Shown: positions 15,282 to 28,763, counted from the first letter of the stretch. The stretch is DNA of 64,000 bases from Pasteurella sp049670895 (GCF_049670895.1 NZ_CP187170.1); one strand, 5' to 3'. The notes: generated by a model from the letters alone, not told the origin. Made by a program: numbers and translations.

Positions 15282-16256
15282 TTAATAATCTAACTCGTCT
15301 TTATGTAATTGATAGTCTGCCTTCAAGGCATCCACCAATTGCACAAAATCTTCAGGTAACGGAGCGTACCATTCCATCATTTCCCCCGTTATCGGATGTT
15401 CAAGGCGTAACATAATGGCGTGTAAGGCTTGGCGTTTAAATTCCCGCAGTGTCGTCATAAAGGCTTCGCTGGCATTTTTCGGTGGGCGAGGACGTCCGCC
15501 ATAGGTTTGATCCCCTAATAATGGGTGCGCAATATGTGCCATATGCACACGAATTTGGTGAGTGCGTCCCGTTTCTAAACGTAAGCGTAAACGGGTGTAA
15601 TTACGGAAACGCTCCATAATCCGATAATGGGTTACCGCAGGTTTGCCCATTGGATGCACCGCCATTTGAGTACGTTTAGTGGGATGACGAGCCATAGGTT
15701 GATCCACCATGCCGCCTTTGGTCATAATGCCACAAGCAATAGCTTCATATTCACGGGTGATTTTACGCTTTTGTAAATCTCGCACCAGCTTGGTTTGTGC
15801 GGGAATGGTTTTCGCAATCACCATTAAGCCCGTGGTATCTTTATCTAAACGATGCACAATACCTGCACGAGGCACTTCTGCAATCTCAGGGTAATGATAA
15901 AGCAACGCATTTAATACCGTCCCTGTGGGATTTCCCGCACCAGGGTGCACAACAAAATCTTTCGGTTTATTGATCACTAAAATATCATCATCTTCATAAA
16001 CAATATTTAAGGGTAAATTTTCAGGGGTGAAACGATTATCGTCTTCTATTTCCACCGTAATATCAATTTGCTCACCACCATACACTTTGGCACGAGGAAT
16101 GTTTGCCACTTCACCATTCATCAAAACCTGATCCGCTTCGATCCAAGTTTTTAAGCGTGAACGTGAATAATCGGGGAACAATTCAGCCAAAGCTTGGTCT
16201 AAACGTTGTCCCATTTGAGAGAGCTGAACTTCAGCCGACAAGGTAATTTGTGCCAT
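15282..16256 (-). CDS. rluD: 23S rRNA pseudouridine(1911/1915/1917) synthase
   Basis: 324-aa RNA-modifying enzyme that makes three pseudouridines in helix 69 of 23S rRNA. It has an N-terminal S4 RNA-binding domain (about 15-75) and the RluA-family catalytic motif HRLDKDTTG with the nucleophile at D138. The substrate-binding GRTHQIRVHM is near residue 230. It is divergent from bamD across a 106-bp gap and runs into pgeF. Confidence 0.96.
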   Translation of the reverse strand: MAQITLSAEVQLSQMGQRLDQALAELFPDYSRSRLKTWIEADQVLMNGEVANIPRAKVYGGEQIDITVEIEDDNRFTPENLPLNIVYEDDDILVINKPKDFVVHPGAGNPTGTVLNALLYHYPEIAEVPRAGIVHRLDKDTTGLMVIAKTIPAQTKLVRDLQKRKITREYEAIACGIMTKGGMVDQPMARHPTKRTQMAVHPMGKPAVTHYRIMERFRNYTRLRLRLETGRTHQIRVHMAHIAHPLLGDQTYGGRPRPPKNASEAFMTTLREFKRQALHAIMLRLEHPITGEMMEWYAPLPEDFVQLVDALKADYQLHKDELDY

Positions 16257-16362
16257 AAATAAAAAAATCCGTTAATGAAGTTTGCTTATTTAATAATGTT
16301 ATATACAATATTGGGTTATTGTAACTCATTTATCATTGCTCGTAAAAAATAAGGATTATCCA

Positions 16363-17148
16363 ATGCGTAAATTAAAATCGTTCTCCCTTATTGCGTTAAC
16401 CGCCTTTGCGGTGGCGGCTTGTTCAAGCTCAAACAACGAGGTTGAGCAACAGCCAGAACAAGAACTTTATAATGCGGGTCAAACGCACCTACAAGGTGGG
16501 GACTATACACAAGCAATCCGTTATTTAGAGGCAGTGCGTAACCGCTACCCAGGCAGTAGCCATAGTGAACAAGCCTTACTGAATTTAATTTATGCTAATT
16601 ATAAAACACAGGATTACACAAAAACCTTAGTTTACGCCGATCGCTTTTTGCAAGAATATCCACAAAGTGCACAGTTAGATTATGTGCTTTACATGGCAGG
16701 CTTAACCAATTCCGCTTTAGGGGATAACTACATTCAAGATTTATTCGGTGTTGACCGTGCGACCCGTGAAAATTCTTCAATTAAAGCCGCATTTGCCAAC
16801 TTCCAAACCTTAGTACAACACTTCCCGAACAGTGCCTACGCAAAAGATGCCTTAGCTCGCATGGTGTATATTAAAGCAAGCCTTGCTCGTCATGAGCTTT
16901 CTATTGCAAAATTTTATGCAAAACGTCATGCACATGTTGCGGTGGCAAATCGTGTAGTGGGCATGTTACAACAATACCCTGACACACAAGCCACTTACGA
17001 AGCATTACCATTAATGCAACAGGCTTACGAAAAAATGAATTTGAAAGAATTAGCCGAACAAACCGCAAAAATTATTGAAGCCAACAAAGGCAAAAAATTT
17101 GATGACATTCAAAAACCCGCTGATCCTATGATTGCCCCAGCTCAATAA
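16363..17148 (+). CDS. bamD: Outer membrane assembly lipoprotein BamD
   Basis: Essential lipoprotein of the BAM complex that inserts beta-barrel proteins, including the two autotransporters here, into the outer membrane. 261 aa. The lipobox ends at C20 (AVAACSSS), followed by TPR repeats (for example YNAGQTHLQGGDYTQAIRYL). I start at 16363 because AAGGA at 16351-16355 is seven bases upstream and this gives a normal lipoprotein signal; a TTG at 16336 would add nine non-conserved residues. It is divergent from rluD, as in E. coli. Confidence 0.95.
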   Translation: MRKLKSFSLIALTAFAVAACSSSNNEVEQQPEQELYNAGQTHLQGGDYTQAIRYLEAVRNRYPGSSHSEQALLNLIYANYKTQDYTKTLVYADRFLQEYPQSAQLDYVLYMAGLTNSALGDNYIQDLFGVDRATRENSSIKAAFANFQTLVQHFPNSAYAKDALARMVYIKASLARHELSIAKFYAKRHAHVAVANRVVGMLQQYPDTQATYEALPLMQQAYEKMNLKELAEQTAKIIEANKGKKFDDIQKPADPMIAPAQ

Positions 17149-17169
17149 TTTTTCTTCGACCAATCCAAA

Positions 17170-17203
17170 CAAATAGGGTAAGTTTTCACTTACCCTATTT
17201 TTA
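17170..17203. terminator. Bidirectional terminator between bamD and fau
   Basis: AAATAGGGTAAGT and ACTTACCCTATTT form a perfect stem with a short TTC-type loop and A/T runs on both sides. It overlaps the stop codon of the minus-strand fau gene, so it serves convergent genes. Confidence 0.9.
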
Positions 17204-17767
17204 TCCCACTAAAATCTTCGCCAATGGGATATCCCAACTTTCCATCGGTAAATGTTCCACTTCCTGACATTGATGAGCCAATCCAATCGGTAAGAAGGAT
17301 TTTTGCTGCCAATTGTGTAAAGTCCGATCATAAAATCCGCCACCCATGCCTAAACGATTTCCCTTTTTATCAAAAGCCACCAACGGGGTAAAAATCATCT
17401 CTAATTCCGCTAAAGGCAACACCTCTTGAACATTAAGCACAGGTTCAGGAATACCAAATTTATTTTGACACATCATGGTCTGTGGTGAATAACGTAAAAA
17501 TAATAAATGCCCTGTACAAAAAGGGTGCAACACAGGCAAATATACCGATTTTCCTTGTTGCCATAAGGCTTGAATCAAGGATTGTGTTGAAATTTCTCCA
17601 TCAAAAGCCAAATACAAAGCAATATGCTGTGCATTGTGTTTTGCAATCAATGTTAACGCTTGTTGAGTAATGTTTTTTTCCGCTTGTGCTTGCTCAAGTG
17701 CGGTCAATTTTTGGCGAGTTTTGCGAATATCTTGACGAATTTGCTGACGAAGTTTGATGTGATTCAT
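17201..17767 (-). CDS. fau: 5-formyltetrahydrofolate cyclo-ligase
   Basis: ATP-dependent enzyme (ygfA product) that converts 5-formyl-THF to 5,10-methenyl-THF in the folate cycle. 188 aa. The C-terminal motif GNRLGMGGGFYDRTL is the ATP/substrate loop typical of the family. The frame stays open another 84 bases upstream, but that stretch is the 3' part of the 6S RNA. The ATG at 17767 (MNHIKLRQQIRQ) gives the family's normal length. No strong ribosome site precedes it. The 6S RNA followed by fau is the conserved enterobacterial arrangement. Confidence 0.92.
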   Translation of the reverse strand: MNHIKLRQQIRQDIRKTRQKLTALEQAQAEKNITQQALTLIAKHNAQHIALYLAFDGEISTQSLIQALWQQGKSVYLPVLHPFCTGHLLFLRYSPQTMMCQNKFGIPEPVLNVQEVLPLAELEMIFTPLVAFDKKGNRLGMGGGFYDRTLHNWQQKSFLPIGLAHQCQEVEHLPMESWDIPLAKILVG

Positions 17768-17782
17768 AAATTTGGATAAGAA

Positions 17783-17965
17783 AGAACCCGAGATGCCGCT
17801 GTAGGTGCCAGTCCTTGAACCCAACGGTTCAAGGGAATCGGTTATCATCATTTTTAGGCTTCTTAGTAAAACTAAGCATGCTCACCAATAATCGGAAACC
17901 AATTCATAAAAATAAAAGTATCGGCTCAGGGACATAACCCACTGGCAAACACCTCAGGTAATCTT
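17783..17965 (-). ncRNA. ssrS: 6S RNA
   Basis: RNA that mimics an open promoter and binds sigma-70 RNA polymerase. Conserved 6S segments read on the minus strand: CCTGAGGTG near the 5' end, GTCCCTGAGCCGATA, GGTGAGCATGCTTAG, AAGAAGCCT, CCTTGAACC and its complement GGTTCAAGG, and GGCATCTCGGG at the 3' end. The two ends pair over ten base pairs including wobbles. The length of about 183 nt equals the E. coli RNA, and its position between zapA and fau is conserved. Ends are estimated to within a few bases. Confidence 0.93.
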
Positions 17966-17971
17966 TTTTCT

Positions 17972-18000
17972 ATACTAACGTAATTTAAGATTATTGACTA
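17972..18000 (-). promoter_or_regulatory. 6S RNA promoter
   Basis: On the minus strand, TAGTCA (17995-18000) and TAGTAT (17972-17977) are separated by 17 bp and each match the sigma-70 consensus at four of six bases. The expected start is near 17965, where the 6S closing stem begins. Confidence 0.65.
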
Positions 18001-18043
18001 GCGATAATTCTCTTTTACACCACATATCCCACTTAAGCGTAGA

Positions 18044-18346
18044 TTAACTGTGCGATTTAGGTGTTAAAATCGTTTCAAGAGAGTGATCAAGCTGTTCAAT
18101 ACGTGTTTTTAGTACATTTTCAATGGATACATTTTTCTGTTTTTCTTGCATTAATTCATAACTCAAGTTTAATGCAACAACCGCCAAGACCCGCTCTAAA
18201 TGCAAAATGCCCGTGCGTTCTTTCATTTCAGAGACTCGCAAATCAAGCTCTTTCGCCGCCTGTCTTAATGAGTCATGCTGTTCTTCTGGACAATTTAAAC
18301 GTAAAACCTGCCCCAAAACAGGTAATTCAATACTTTTAGACGACAT
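18044..18346 (-). CDS. zapA: Cell division protein ZapA
   Basis: 100-aa cytoplasmic protein that stabilises and cross-links FtsZ filaments at mid-cell. It has the ZapA N-terminal domain (SIELPVLGQVLRLNCPEEQ), a DLRVSEMK segment and a C-terminal helix likely to form the coiled coil. The ATG at 18346 is preceded by GGAGG. Upstream of the 6S RNA on the same strand and divergent from ygfB, as in E. coli. Confidence 0.93.
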   Translation of the reverse strand: MSSKSIELPVLGQVLRLNCPEEQHDSLRQAAKELDLRVSEMKERTGILHLERVLAVVALNLSYELMQEKQKNVSIENVLKTRIEQLDHSLETILTPKSHS

Positions 18347-18479
18347 CTCGCCTCCACGGTGCTTAATGATTTTGGGGATTATTATGCCATAGCTAAAAAA
18401 ATCCGTCTAATTATTGGTTGCATAGCCCGAGAGTGGTAAACTGAAAAGCAATTTATTCAAAGAAACTAAGGGCAAAAGT

Positions 18480-19025
18480 ATGTCGTCGTATTCCGACTTT
18501 TCTCAACAATTAAAAAAAGCTGGCATTGCCATTTCTGCTGCTGAACTACATGGTTTTCTCAGTGGTTTAATCTGTGGCGGTTTAAATGATAAAAGCTGGC
18601 AACCTCTTTTATTTCAATTCACAAATGAAAATCACGCCTACCCTATCGCTTTATTACAAGACGTTACCGAAATGCATCAACAAATCAGTAAAAAATTAGC
18701 CGATATTGATGGGTTCGATTTTGAATTATGGCTACCCGAAAATGAAGACGATGTTTTTGCCCGAGCCGATGCCCTATCTGAATGGGCAAACCATTTTTTG
18801 CTCGGTTTAGGCTTAGCACAACCCGCACTTGATAAAGAAAAAGGGGATATTGGTGAGGCGATTGATGACTTACACGATATTTGTCAACTGGGCTATGATG
18901 AAAATGATGATAAAGAAGAACTCAGTGAAGCCTTAGAAGAAATTATTGAATATGTACGGACGATTGCCTGTTTATTGTTCTCGCATTTTCAACCACAAGT
19001 CGAACAAAAACCCGTGCTACATTAA
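18480..19025 (+). CDS. ygfB: YgfB family protein (UPF0149)
   Basis: 181-aa soluble, acidic protein. The N-terminal block AAELHGFLSGLICGG is diagnostic of the UPF0149 family. A Pseudomonas homologue affects beta-lactam resistance regulation, but no molecular role is established that I can transfer here. It begins with AAGGG about eight bases before the ATG and is the first gene of ygfB-pepP-ubiH-ubiI, an order conserved in gamma-proteobacteria. Confidence 0.9.
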   Translation: MSSYSDFSQQLKKAGIAISAAELHGFLSGLICGGLNDKSWQPLLFQFTNENHAYPIALLQDVTEMHQQISKKLADIDGFDFELWLPENEDDVFARADALSEWANHFLLGLGLAQPALDKEKGDIGEAIDDLHDICQLGYDENDDKEELSEALEEIIEYVRTIACLLFSHFQPQVEQKPVLH

Positions 19026-19050
19026 TCCAAGTAAGACAAGGAGAATGAAA

Positions 19051-20376
19051 ATGGATTTAGCCTATATGGCAAGTCTGCCACAAGAAGAATTTATCGCTCG
19101 CCGTGTCCGTGTATTCGAGCAAATGCAAGATAATGCCGTATTATTGGTCTTCTCTGAAATTGAACATCGTCGCAATAATGACTGTACATTTCCTTTTCGC
19201 CAAGACAGTTATTTCTGGTATCTCACGGGATTTAATGAGCCAAATGCCATTTTGATTCTCAGCAAACAGCAAGGCAAAATGCAGTCCAGTATGTTTGTTC
19301 GCCCTTCCGATCCTTTACTGGAAACTTGGAATGGCCGCCGTCTTGGCGTTGAAAAGGCAGCCGAAAAATTGCACGTTGACCATGCCTTTTCCGTAGAAGA
19401 TTTCTCTCAACTCTTCCCGAAAATGTTGCCAAAACATACCGCACTTTATCATGTCGTTGGCTTACACCCTTGGGCAGATGCACTCTTGGCGGACAGTGCG
19501 GTAAACGTGGAAAATGTGCTATCTTGGAAAGAAATGCTCGATGAAATGCGTTTATTCAAATCTGATAATGAAGTCGCATTAATGCAACAAGCAGGGCAAA
19601 TCTCCGCACTGGCACACATTCGAGCGATACAAACCACTCGTCCAAATCGTTTCGAATATGAAATTGAAGGGGAATTGTTGCATGAATTTAACCGTTTCGG
19701 TGCAAGAGCAGCCGCTTACAATTCCATTGTGGCGGGAGGCGAAAATGCCTGTATCTTACATTACACCGAAAATGATATGCCCCTTAAGGATGGCGATCTC
19801 GTATTGATCGATGCAGGTTGTGAATTTTCGATGTATGCGGGCGATATTACTCGAACATTCCCCGTGAATGGAAAATTTAGCCCAGCACAACGTGAGATTT
19901 ATGAAATCGTGCTTGCCGCACAAAAACGTGCCATTGAATTATTAATTCCAGGCAATTCCATTCAACAAGTCAATGATGAAGTCGTGCGTATTAAAGTGGA
20001 AGGGTTAGTGAAACTGGGTATTTTACAAGGCGATGTGGAAACCCTCATTGCCAATGATGCTCATCGCCAATTTTATATGCATGGCTTAGGGCATTGGTTA
20101 GGGCTTGATGTACACGATGTGGGCAGTTACAGCAAAGATCAACATAACAATAACCGCAACAGCAAGTTACGTGATCGTCCGTTAGAAGTGGGGATGGTGC
20201 TCACCGTTGAACCAGGGCTTTATATTTCCGAAAAAGCCGACGTGCCAGCACAATATAAAGGCATTGGTGTACGGATTGAAGATAATTTACTGATAACAGA
20301 GTACGGTAATAAAAACCTAACCTCTGCCGCCCCAAAAGAAATTGACGATATTGAAAAACTGATGGCAAACCAATAA
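19051..20376 (+). CDS. pepP: Xaa-Pro aminopeptidase
   Basis: Manganese enzyme of the pita-bread fold that removes N-terminal residues preceding proline. 441 aa. Metal ligands are visible at D254 (in DAGCE), D265 (GDITRTF), the His in HGLGHWLG, the Glu in TVEPGLY and the Glu in GVRIEDN. I choose the ATG at 19051 because AAGGAG at 19038-19043 is seven bases upstream and relatives start MDLAYMA; the frame is open further back into ygfB but without support. The gap to ygfB is 25 bp. Confidence 0.95.
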   Translation: MDLAYMASLPQEEFIARRVRVFEQMQDNAVLLVFSEIEHRRNNDCTFPFRQDSYFWYLTGFNEPNAILILSKQQGKMQSSMFVRPSDPLLETWNGRRLGVEKAAEKLHVDHAFSVEDFSQLFPKMLPKHTALYHVVGLHPWADALLADSAVNVENVLSWKEMLDEMRLFKSDNEVALMQQAGQISALAHIRAIQTTRPNRFEYEIEGELLHEFNRFGARAAAYNSIVAGGENACILHYTENDMPLKDGDLVLIDAGCEFSMYAGDITRTFPVNGKFSPAQREIYEIVLAAQKRAIELLIPGNSIQQVNDEVVRIKVEGLVKLGILQGDVETLIANDAHRQFYMHGLGHWLGLDVHDVGSYSKDQHNNNRNSKLRDRPLEVGMVLTVEPGLYISEKADVPAQYKGIGVRIEDNLLITEYGNKNLTSAAPKEIDDIEKLMANQ

Positions 20377-20388
20377 AAGGATAATGCA

Positions 20389-21591
20389 ATGCAGCAAACT
20401 CACTATGATGTGGTGATTGTGGGTGGTGCAATGACAGGGGTTACGCTTGCACTTTCACTCAGTCATCAAACTGACGGGAACATGAAAATTGCGATTTTAG
20501 AAAAGCAAGCTACATATCATCACCAGCAAGGGGGGTTTGATGCACGTTGCATTGCCTTATCGGATGGAAGCTGCCAACGCCTTGCTCAAATAACATTGCC
20601 TCATGGCAACAATTTGTGGCAACTGGCACAACCTTTAAGCTGCCCTATCCAGAAAATTCATGTTTCTGATAAAGGGCATAGTGGTCTGACCGAATTTCAT
20701 GCTGAAGAATTTCACCTCGATCAGCTCGGTGCGGTAGTAGAACTCAATCAAATGGGAAAAATGCTGCTCGATGCCCTGCGTGATTATCCAAATGTAGATT
20801 ACCTCTCCCCTGTGGAAATCACTGATATTCAACGTAGCGAACATAATGTCAAAATCTCTCTCAAAAATGACCGCACTTTAATCACGCCTTTGTTAGTGGG
20901 GGCTGATGGTTCGCAATCTATTGTCGCCAAATCCGCCAATATTGCTCAAATTTGTATCAGTGATTACCAACAAACAGCCATCATCACTAATGTATTACCG
21001 CAACAAGATCATCAATTTAGAGCCTTTGAACGTTTTACCGATGAAGGCCCGATTGCCCTCTTACCGATGCAAGATAATTTAATGTCATTAGTATGGTGCG
21101 TGAAAAACCCTGATGCATTGATGCAATTAGAAGACTCGGCATTTTTACAAGCATTGCAGCAACGTTTTGGCTGGCGTTTAGGCAAATTCTTACAATGTGG
21201 CAAACGCTTTGCCTATCCGTTGAAGCTTTATCAGGCAGAACAACATGTTCAACACCGCATCGCCCTTGTGGGAAATGCCGCACAAACGTTGCACCCCATT
21301 GCAGGGCAAGGGTTTAATTTAGGCATTCGAGATGTCGTGCAACTTTCCGATTGCTTAGCCACAAGCTATAACACACAATCAGACTTAGGATCTTACGCCC
21401 AATTACAAGTCTATGAAACAGCAAGGCAGCGAGATCAACAACACATTATGCACTTAACCGATGGCTTAGTTTCTATCTTTGCCAATCAGTTACTCCCTCT
21501 ACAACTAGGACGAACATTCGGTCTCATGACCCTTGCACAATCGACAAAATTACGACAACTTTTTGCTAAACCAACATTAGGGTGGATATAG
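20389..21591 (+). CDS. ubiH: 2-octaprenyl-6-methoxyphenol hydroxylase UbiH
   Basis: FAD monooxygenase of ubiquinone biosynthesis (C1 hydroxylation), 400 aa. The N-terminal dinucleotide fold is VIVGGAMTGVTLALSLS, a middle motif is VGADGSQS, and the FAD ribityl motif is LVGNAAQTLHPIAGQGFNLGIRD. AAGGA lies seven bases before the ATG. It follows pepP by 12 bp and precedes a second paralogous hydroxylase by three, so they are translated from one operon. Confidence 0.93.
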   Translation: MQQTHYDVVIVGGAMTGVTLALSLSHQTDGNMKIAILEKQATYHHQQGGFDARCIALSDGSCQRLAQITLPHGNNLWQLAQPLSCPIQKIHVSDKGHSGLTEFHAEEFHLDQLGAVVELNQMGKMLLDALRDYPNVDYLSPVEITDIQRSEHNVKISLKNDRTLITPLLVGADGSQSIVAKSANIAQICISDYQQTAIITNVLPQQDHQFRAFERFTDEGPIALLPMQDNLMSLVWCVKNPDALMQLEDSAFLQALQQRFGWRLGKFLQCGKRFAYPLKLYQAEQHVQHRIALVGNAAQTLHPIAGQGFNLGIRDVVQLSDCLATSYNTQSDLGSYAQLQVYETARQRDQQHIMHLTDGLVSIFANQLLPLQLGRTFGLMTLAQSTKLRQLFAKPTLGWI

Positions 21592-21594
21592 CAC

Positions 21595-22764
21595 ATGAAA
21601 ACATATGATTTAACCATAATTGGTGGGGGCATGGTAGGCTTGGTACTCGCAGCCAGCTTAGCAGATAGCCCATTACGCATTGCTGTCATTGAAGGCTTCC
21701 CACCTAAAGTAGGTCCAGAACAAATCACCTATCGTGTCAGTGCCTTAAATTTAGCCAGTCAAAAATTATTAGAAAATCTAGGCGTTTGGCAAACGATTCA
21801 GGCATTACGAGCCACCTCTTATCACAAAATGGAAGTGTGGGAAAAAGGCAGCTTTGCCAATATTCAATTTAATACAGAAGGATTAGGACTTTCTCATTTA
21901 GGGCATATTGTTGAAAATCACCTAATTCAGCATTGCCTATGGGAAAAAGTGTCTAAACAAACAAATGTGGATATTTTAACCGCACTTCCGCAGCATATTG
22001 CCTTTACCGAAAGTAACGTGATATTAACCCTTAATAACCAGCAAATGTTATGTTCAAAATTAGTGGTGGGGGCTGATGGGGCAAACTCTTGGCTTAGAAC
22101 ACAAGCTGATATTCCGCTCATTTTTAGAGATTATGGTCACCATGCTTTGGTCTGTAATATTGAAACAGCGGAGCCTCATCAACAATGTGCACGCCAAATT
22201 TTTTCACAAGACAGTATCTTAGCCTTTTTACCTTTGCATAAACCAAACCTCAGCTCGATTGTTTGGTCTCTCCCAGCAGAACAAGCAGAACATTTTGTAA
22301 AATGTGACGAAACAGAATTTAACCATGCACTTTCTGTCGCATTTGATATGCGACTCGGATTATGCCAAGTCACAACAGCAAGACAAGCCGTGCCATTAAC
22401 CGCTCGCTATGCTCGAGATTTTGCCAAACCCCGCTTAGCCTTAATTGGCGATGCTGCCCATACCATTCATCCATTAGCGGGATTAGGCGTCAATTTAGGT
22501 TTCCAAGATGCACTTGCTCTCGCAAAGAATATCAAACAAAACTTAAGCCAAGATCTTGATATTGGGGAATATCGTTATCTAAGATCTTATGAACGCAGCA
22601 GAAAAACAGAAGCCGTGAAAATGCTCCTTGCCATGCAAGGATTAAAAGATCTTTTTCAGGGAAGTAATCCTATCAAAAAATGGATTCGAGGCGTTGGCTT
22701 AACGGCGACAAATCAACTACCTTTCGTTAAAACAGAACTGATGAAACAAGCTCTTGGTTTATAA
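21595..22764 (+). CDS. ubiI: 2-octaprenylphenol hydroxylase, UbiI/VisC family
   Basis: Second FAD monooxygenase of the UbiH/COQ6 family, 389 aa, probably the C5 hydroxylase of ubiquinone synthesis. Motifs are IIGGGMVGLVLAASLA, VGADGANSWLR and LIGDAAHTIHPLAGLGVNLGFQDA. Position after ubiH matches E. coli visC/ubiI. Assignment to UbiI rather than another regioselective paralogue rests on this position, not on a specific residue. A strong terminator follows. Confidence 0.88.
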   Translation: MKTYDLTIIGGGMVGLVLAASLADSPLRIAVIEGFPPKVGPEQITYRVSALNLASQKLLENLGVWQTIQALRATSYHKMEVWEKGSFANIQFNTEGLGLSHLGHIVENHLIQHCLWEKVSKQTNVDILTALPQHIAFTESNVILTLNNQQMLCSKLVVGADGANSWLRTQADIPLIFRDYGHHALVCNIETAEPHQQCARQIFSQDSILAFLPLHKPNLSSIVWSLPAEQAEHFVKCDETEFNHALSVAFDMRLGLCQVTTARQAVPLTARYARDFAKPRLALIGDAAHTIHPLAGLGVNLGFQDALALAKNIKQNLSQDLDIGEYRYLRSYERSRKTEAVKMLLAMQGLKDLFQGSNPIKKWIRGVGLTATNQLPFVKTELMKQALGL

Positions 22765-22806
22765 CAAAAAAGCGTGGCTCGATAAATATCAAACCACGCT
22801 TTTTTG
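22765..22806 (+). terminator. Terminator after ubiI
   Basis: AAAAAAGCGTGG and CCACGCTTTTTT form a stem around a 14-16-base loop, directly after the stop codon, with a T run. Confidence 0.9.
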
Positions 22807-23059
22807 TTCACTGTATTCATGACATTCCAATATAAAATCATGAAAAAATATGACGGTAACCTTGAGTTTTATTCGCTAAAAAATCTTTTCAAAATACACC
22901 GCACTTTTCCCAAACTTTCATCCCAAAACTTACTAGAAAAACCAGCCGCCCAAAACCAATAATCCTATAAATGGAAGAAGATAAAATGCCACGGTTAAAA
23001 ACAGATAAAGGATAAATAAACTAAAACAGGGAAAAACAACAAGATATGATTAAGAATGA
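22807..23059. other. Gene-free stretch between ubiI and the rRNA operon end
   Basis: No gene seen. One uptake signal (ACCGCACTT, near 22900). I see no clear terminator hairpin for the minus-strand rRNA operon, which ends here. Confidence 0.5.
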
Positions 23060-23135
23060 TGGCAGGGGCGGAGAGGCTCGAACTCCCAACACCCGGTTTT
23101 GGAGACCGGTGCTCTACCAATTGAACTACGCCCCT
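23060..23135 (-). tRNA. tRNA-Trp (CCA)
   Basis: 76 nt, starting AGGGGCG and ending GCCCCTGCCA with encoded CCA. The anticodon loop CTCCAAA gives CCA. The D and T arms are standard (GTTCGAG T loop). Last gene of the rRNA operon. Confidence 0.98.
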
Positions 23136-23169
23136 AGAAAGAAAGCGAAACTTAATTCGCTTAAATAGT

Positions 23170-23246
23170 TGGCGGAACGGACGGGACTCGAACCCGCGAC
23201 CCCCTGCGTGACAGGCAGGTATTCTAACCAGCTGAACTACCGCTCC
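23170..23246 (-). tRNA. tRNA-Asp (GTC)
   Basis: 77 nt, GGAGCGG acceptor, anticodon loop CTGTCAC giving GTC, and encoded CCA. It is followed 34 bp later by tRNA-Trp; this 5S, Asp, Trp order is familiar from Pasteurellaceae and enteric rRNA operons. Confidence 0.98.
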
Positions 23247-23258
23247 GAAAAATTGATA

Positions 23259-23373
23259 TTTGGTAGTGACCTACTCTCACATGGGGAAACCCCACACTAC
23301 CATCGGCGTAACAGCATTTCACTTCTAAGTTCGGCATGGAATTAGGTGGGTCTACTGCACTATGGCTACCAAA
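23259..23373 (-). rRNA. 5S rRNA, second (distal) copy
   Basis: About 115 nt with the conserved CATGCCGAACTTAGAAGTGAAA and GTAGTGTGGGGTTTCCCCAT segments. It differs from the other copy at several sites. Its closing helix reads GGTAG on the 5' side and CTACC on the 3' side, where the other copy has GGCGG and CCGCC, so helix I is maintained by paired changes. Ends are approximate. Confidence 0.95.
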
Positions 23374-23435
23374 AAATTTTTATTTGATTAATTCACTCAT
23401 AAATTAACATGATTAAATGAACTAATCAAATAATG

Positions 23436-23551
23436 ACCTGGCGGTGACCTACTCTCACATGGGGAAACCCCACACTACCATCGGCGTAACAGCGTTTCAC
23501 TTCTAAGTTCGGCATGGATTTAGGTGGGTCCACTGCACTATCGCCGCCAAG
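23436..23551 (-). rRNA. 5S rRNA, first (proximal) copy
   Basis: About 116 nt, with helix I GGCGG/CCGCC and the standard 5S core (CATGCCGAACTTAGAAGTGAAACG). It lies about 200 bp after the 23S gene. The 62-bp spacer to the distal copy is AT rich. Confidence 0.96.
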
Positions 23552-23752
23552 ATATTCCTTTGATGTTCTCTCTTGTCTTTTCTGTTCTTTATTCTCTGCT
23601 TTGGTGATTTTGTACCTTCTTCACTCTCGCACTTTAATCAGAAACAAGCTGTCTATCAGAGCTCTTCTACTCGATTTCCTTTCCGCGTCTCCGCTTCTCG
23701 TCTTCATATCACTTCATTTAGCATCAACACCCAAAAATACTTGAGCGTTGTA

Positions 23753-26646
<2,894 letters not shown>

Positions 26647-26796
26647 ATACAACCTCAAGTATTCTTATACAAACGTATACTTACCTGATGTTGCTGTTTA
26701 GACACTAAACACTTGCATGCCTTTTTTCATGCAAGATTTTTCCTACTCAGACTTTCTTTCGAAAATCTCTTCAGTTTTTCAGCTTGTTTCCAATTT

Positions 26797-26808
26797 TTTA
26801 AAGAACAA
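26797..26808 (-). promoter_or_regulatory. boxA-like antitermination site before 23S
   Basis: TGTTCTTTAAAA on the minus strand in the 16S-23S spacer, just downstream of tRNA-Glu. It matches the rrn spacer boxA type that recruits the Nus antitermination complex. Confidence 0.7.
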
Positions 26809-26834
26809 TAAAGACAACAAAAGTCATCTTTAAA

Positions 26835-26910
26835 TGGCGTCCCCACGGGGATTCGAACCCCGGTTACCGCCGTGAAAGGGCGATGTCCTAGGCCTCTAGA
26901 CGATGGGGAC
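26835..26910 (-). tRNA. tRNA-Glu (TTC)
   Basis: 76 nt in the 16S-23S spacer: GTCCCCA acceptor, anticodon loop CTTTCAC giving TTC, GTTCGAA T loop, encoded CCA. A single tRNA-Glu marks this as the Glu-type rRNA operon. Confidence 0.98.
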
Positions 26911-27005
26911 AACATGTAAAGATGCTCTCCACTTTGCCATGTGCTTCATTCATACAATCTAACTAAACAATCTGTGTGAACACTTGCAGTCGTTCCATTT
27001 TCGGT

Positions 27006-28546
<1,541 letters not shown>

Positions 28547-28702
28547 CAAGTTCAATCGCTCAATAAACTGCTTAGCTAAAGTTTACATTTACTTCATAAG
28601 TATAATGAATTTTCAGTTTAAGCACCTATTAAGACTTCAATTTTAAAAATCTTTTCTAAATGAAATCAATCAACAAGTGCCCACACAGATTGTCTGTTAG
28701 AT

Positions 28703-28714
28703 TGTTAAAGAACA
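28703..28714 (-). promoter_or_regulatory. boxA of the rRNA leader
   Basis: TGTTCTTTAACA on the minus strand, essentially the consensus boxA, about 155 bp before the mature 16S. Role: Nus-factor antitermination of rRNA transcription. Confidence 0.8.
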
Positions 28715-28721
28715 AAAAATA

Positions 28722-28763
28722 ACGACGCGATGTGTATCTCATTCGTTTACAACGTCGCGTCGT
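28722..28763 (-). promoter_or_regulatory. Leader hairpin upstream of boxA (boxB-like)
   Basis: AACGACGCGA and TCGCGTCGTT form a perfect 10-bp stem around a loop of about 22 bases, between the promoter and boxA. The position is that of a boxB element; the loop is larger than usual. Confidence 0.55.
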
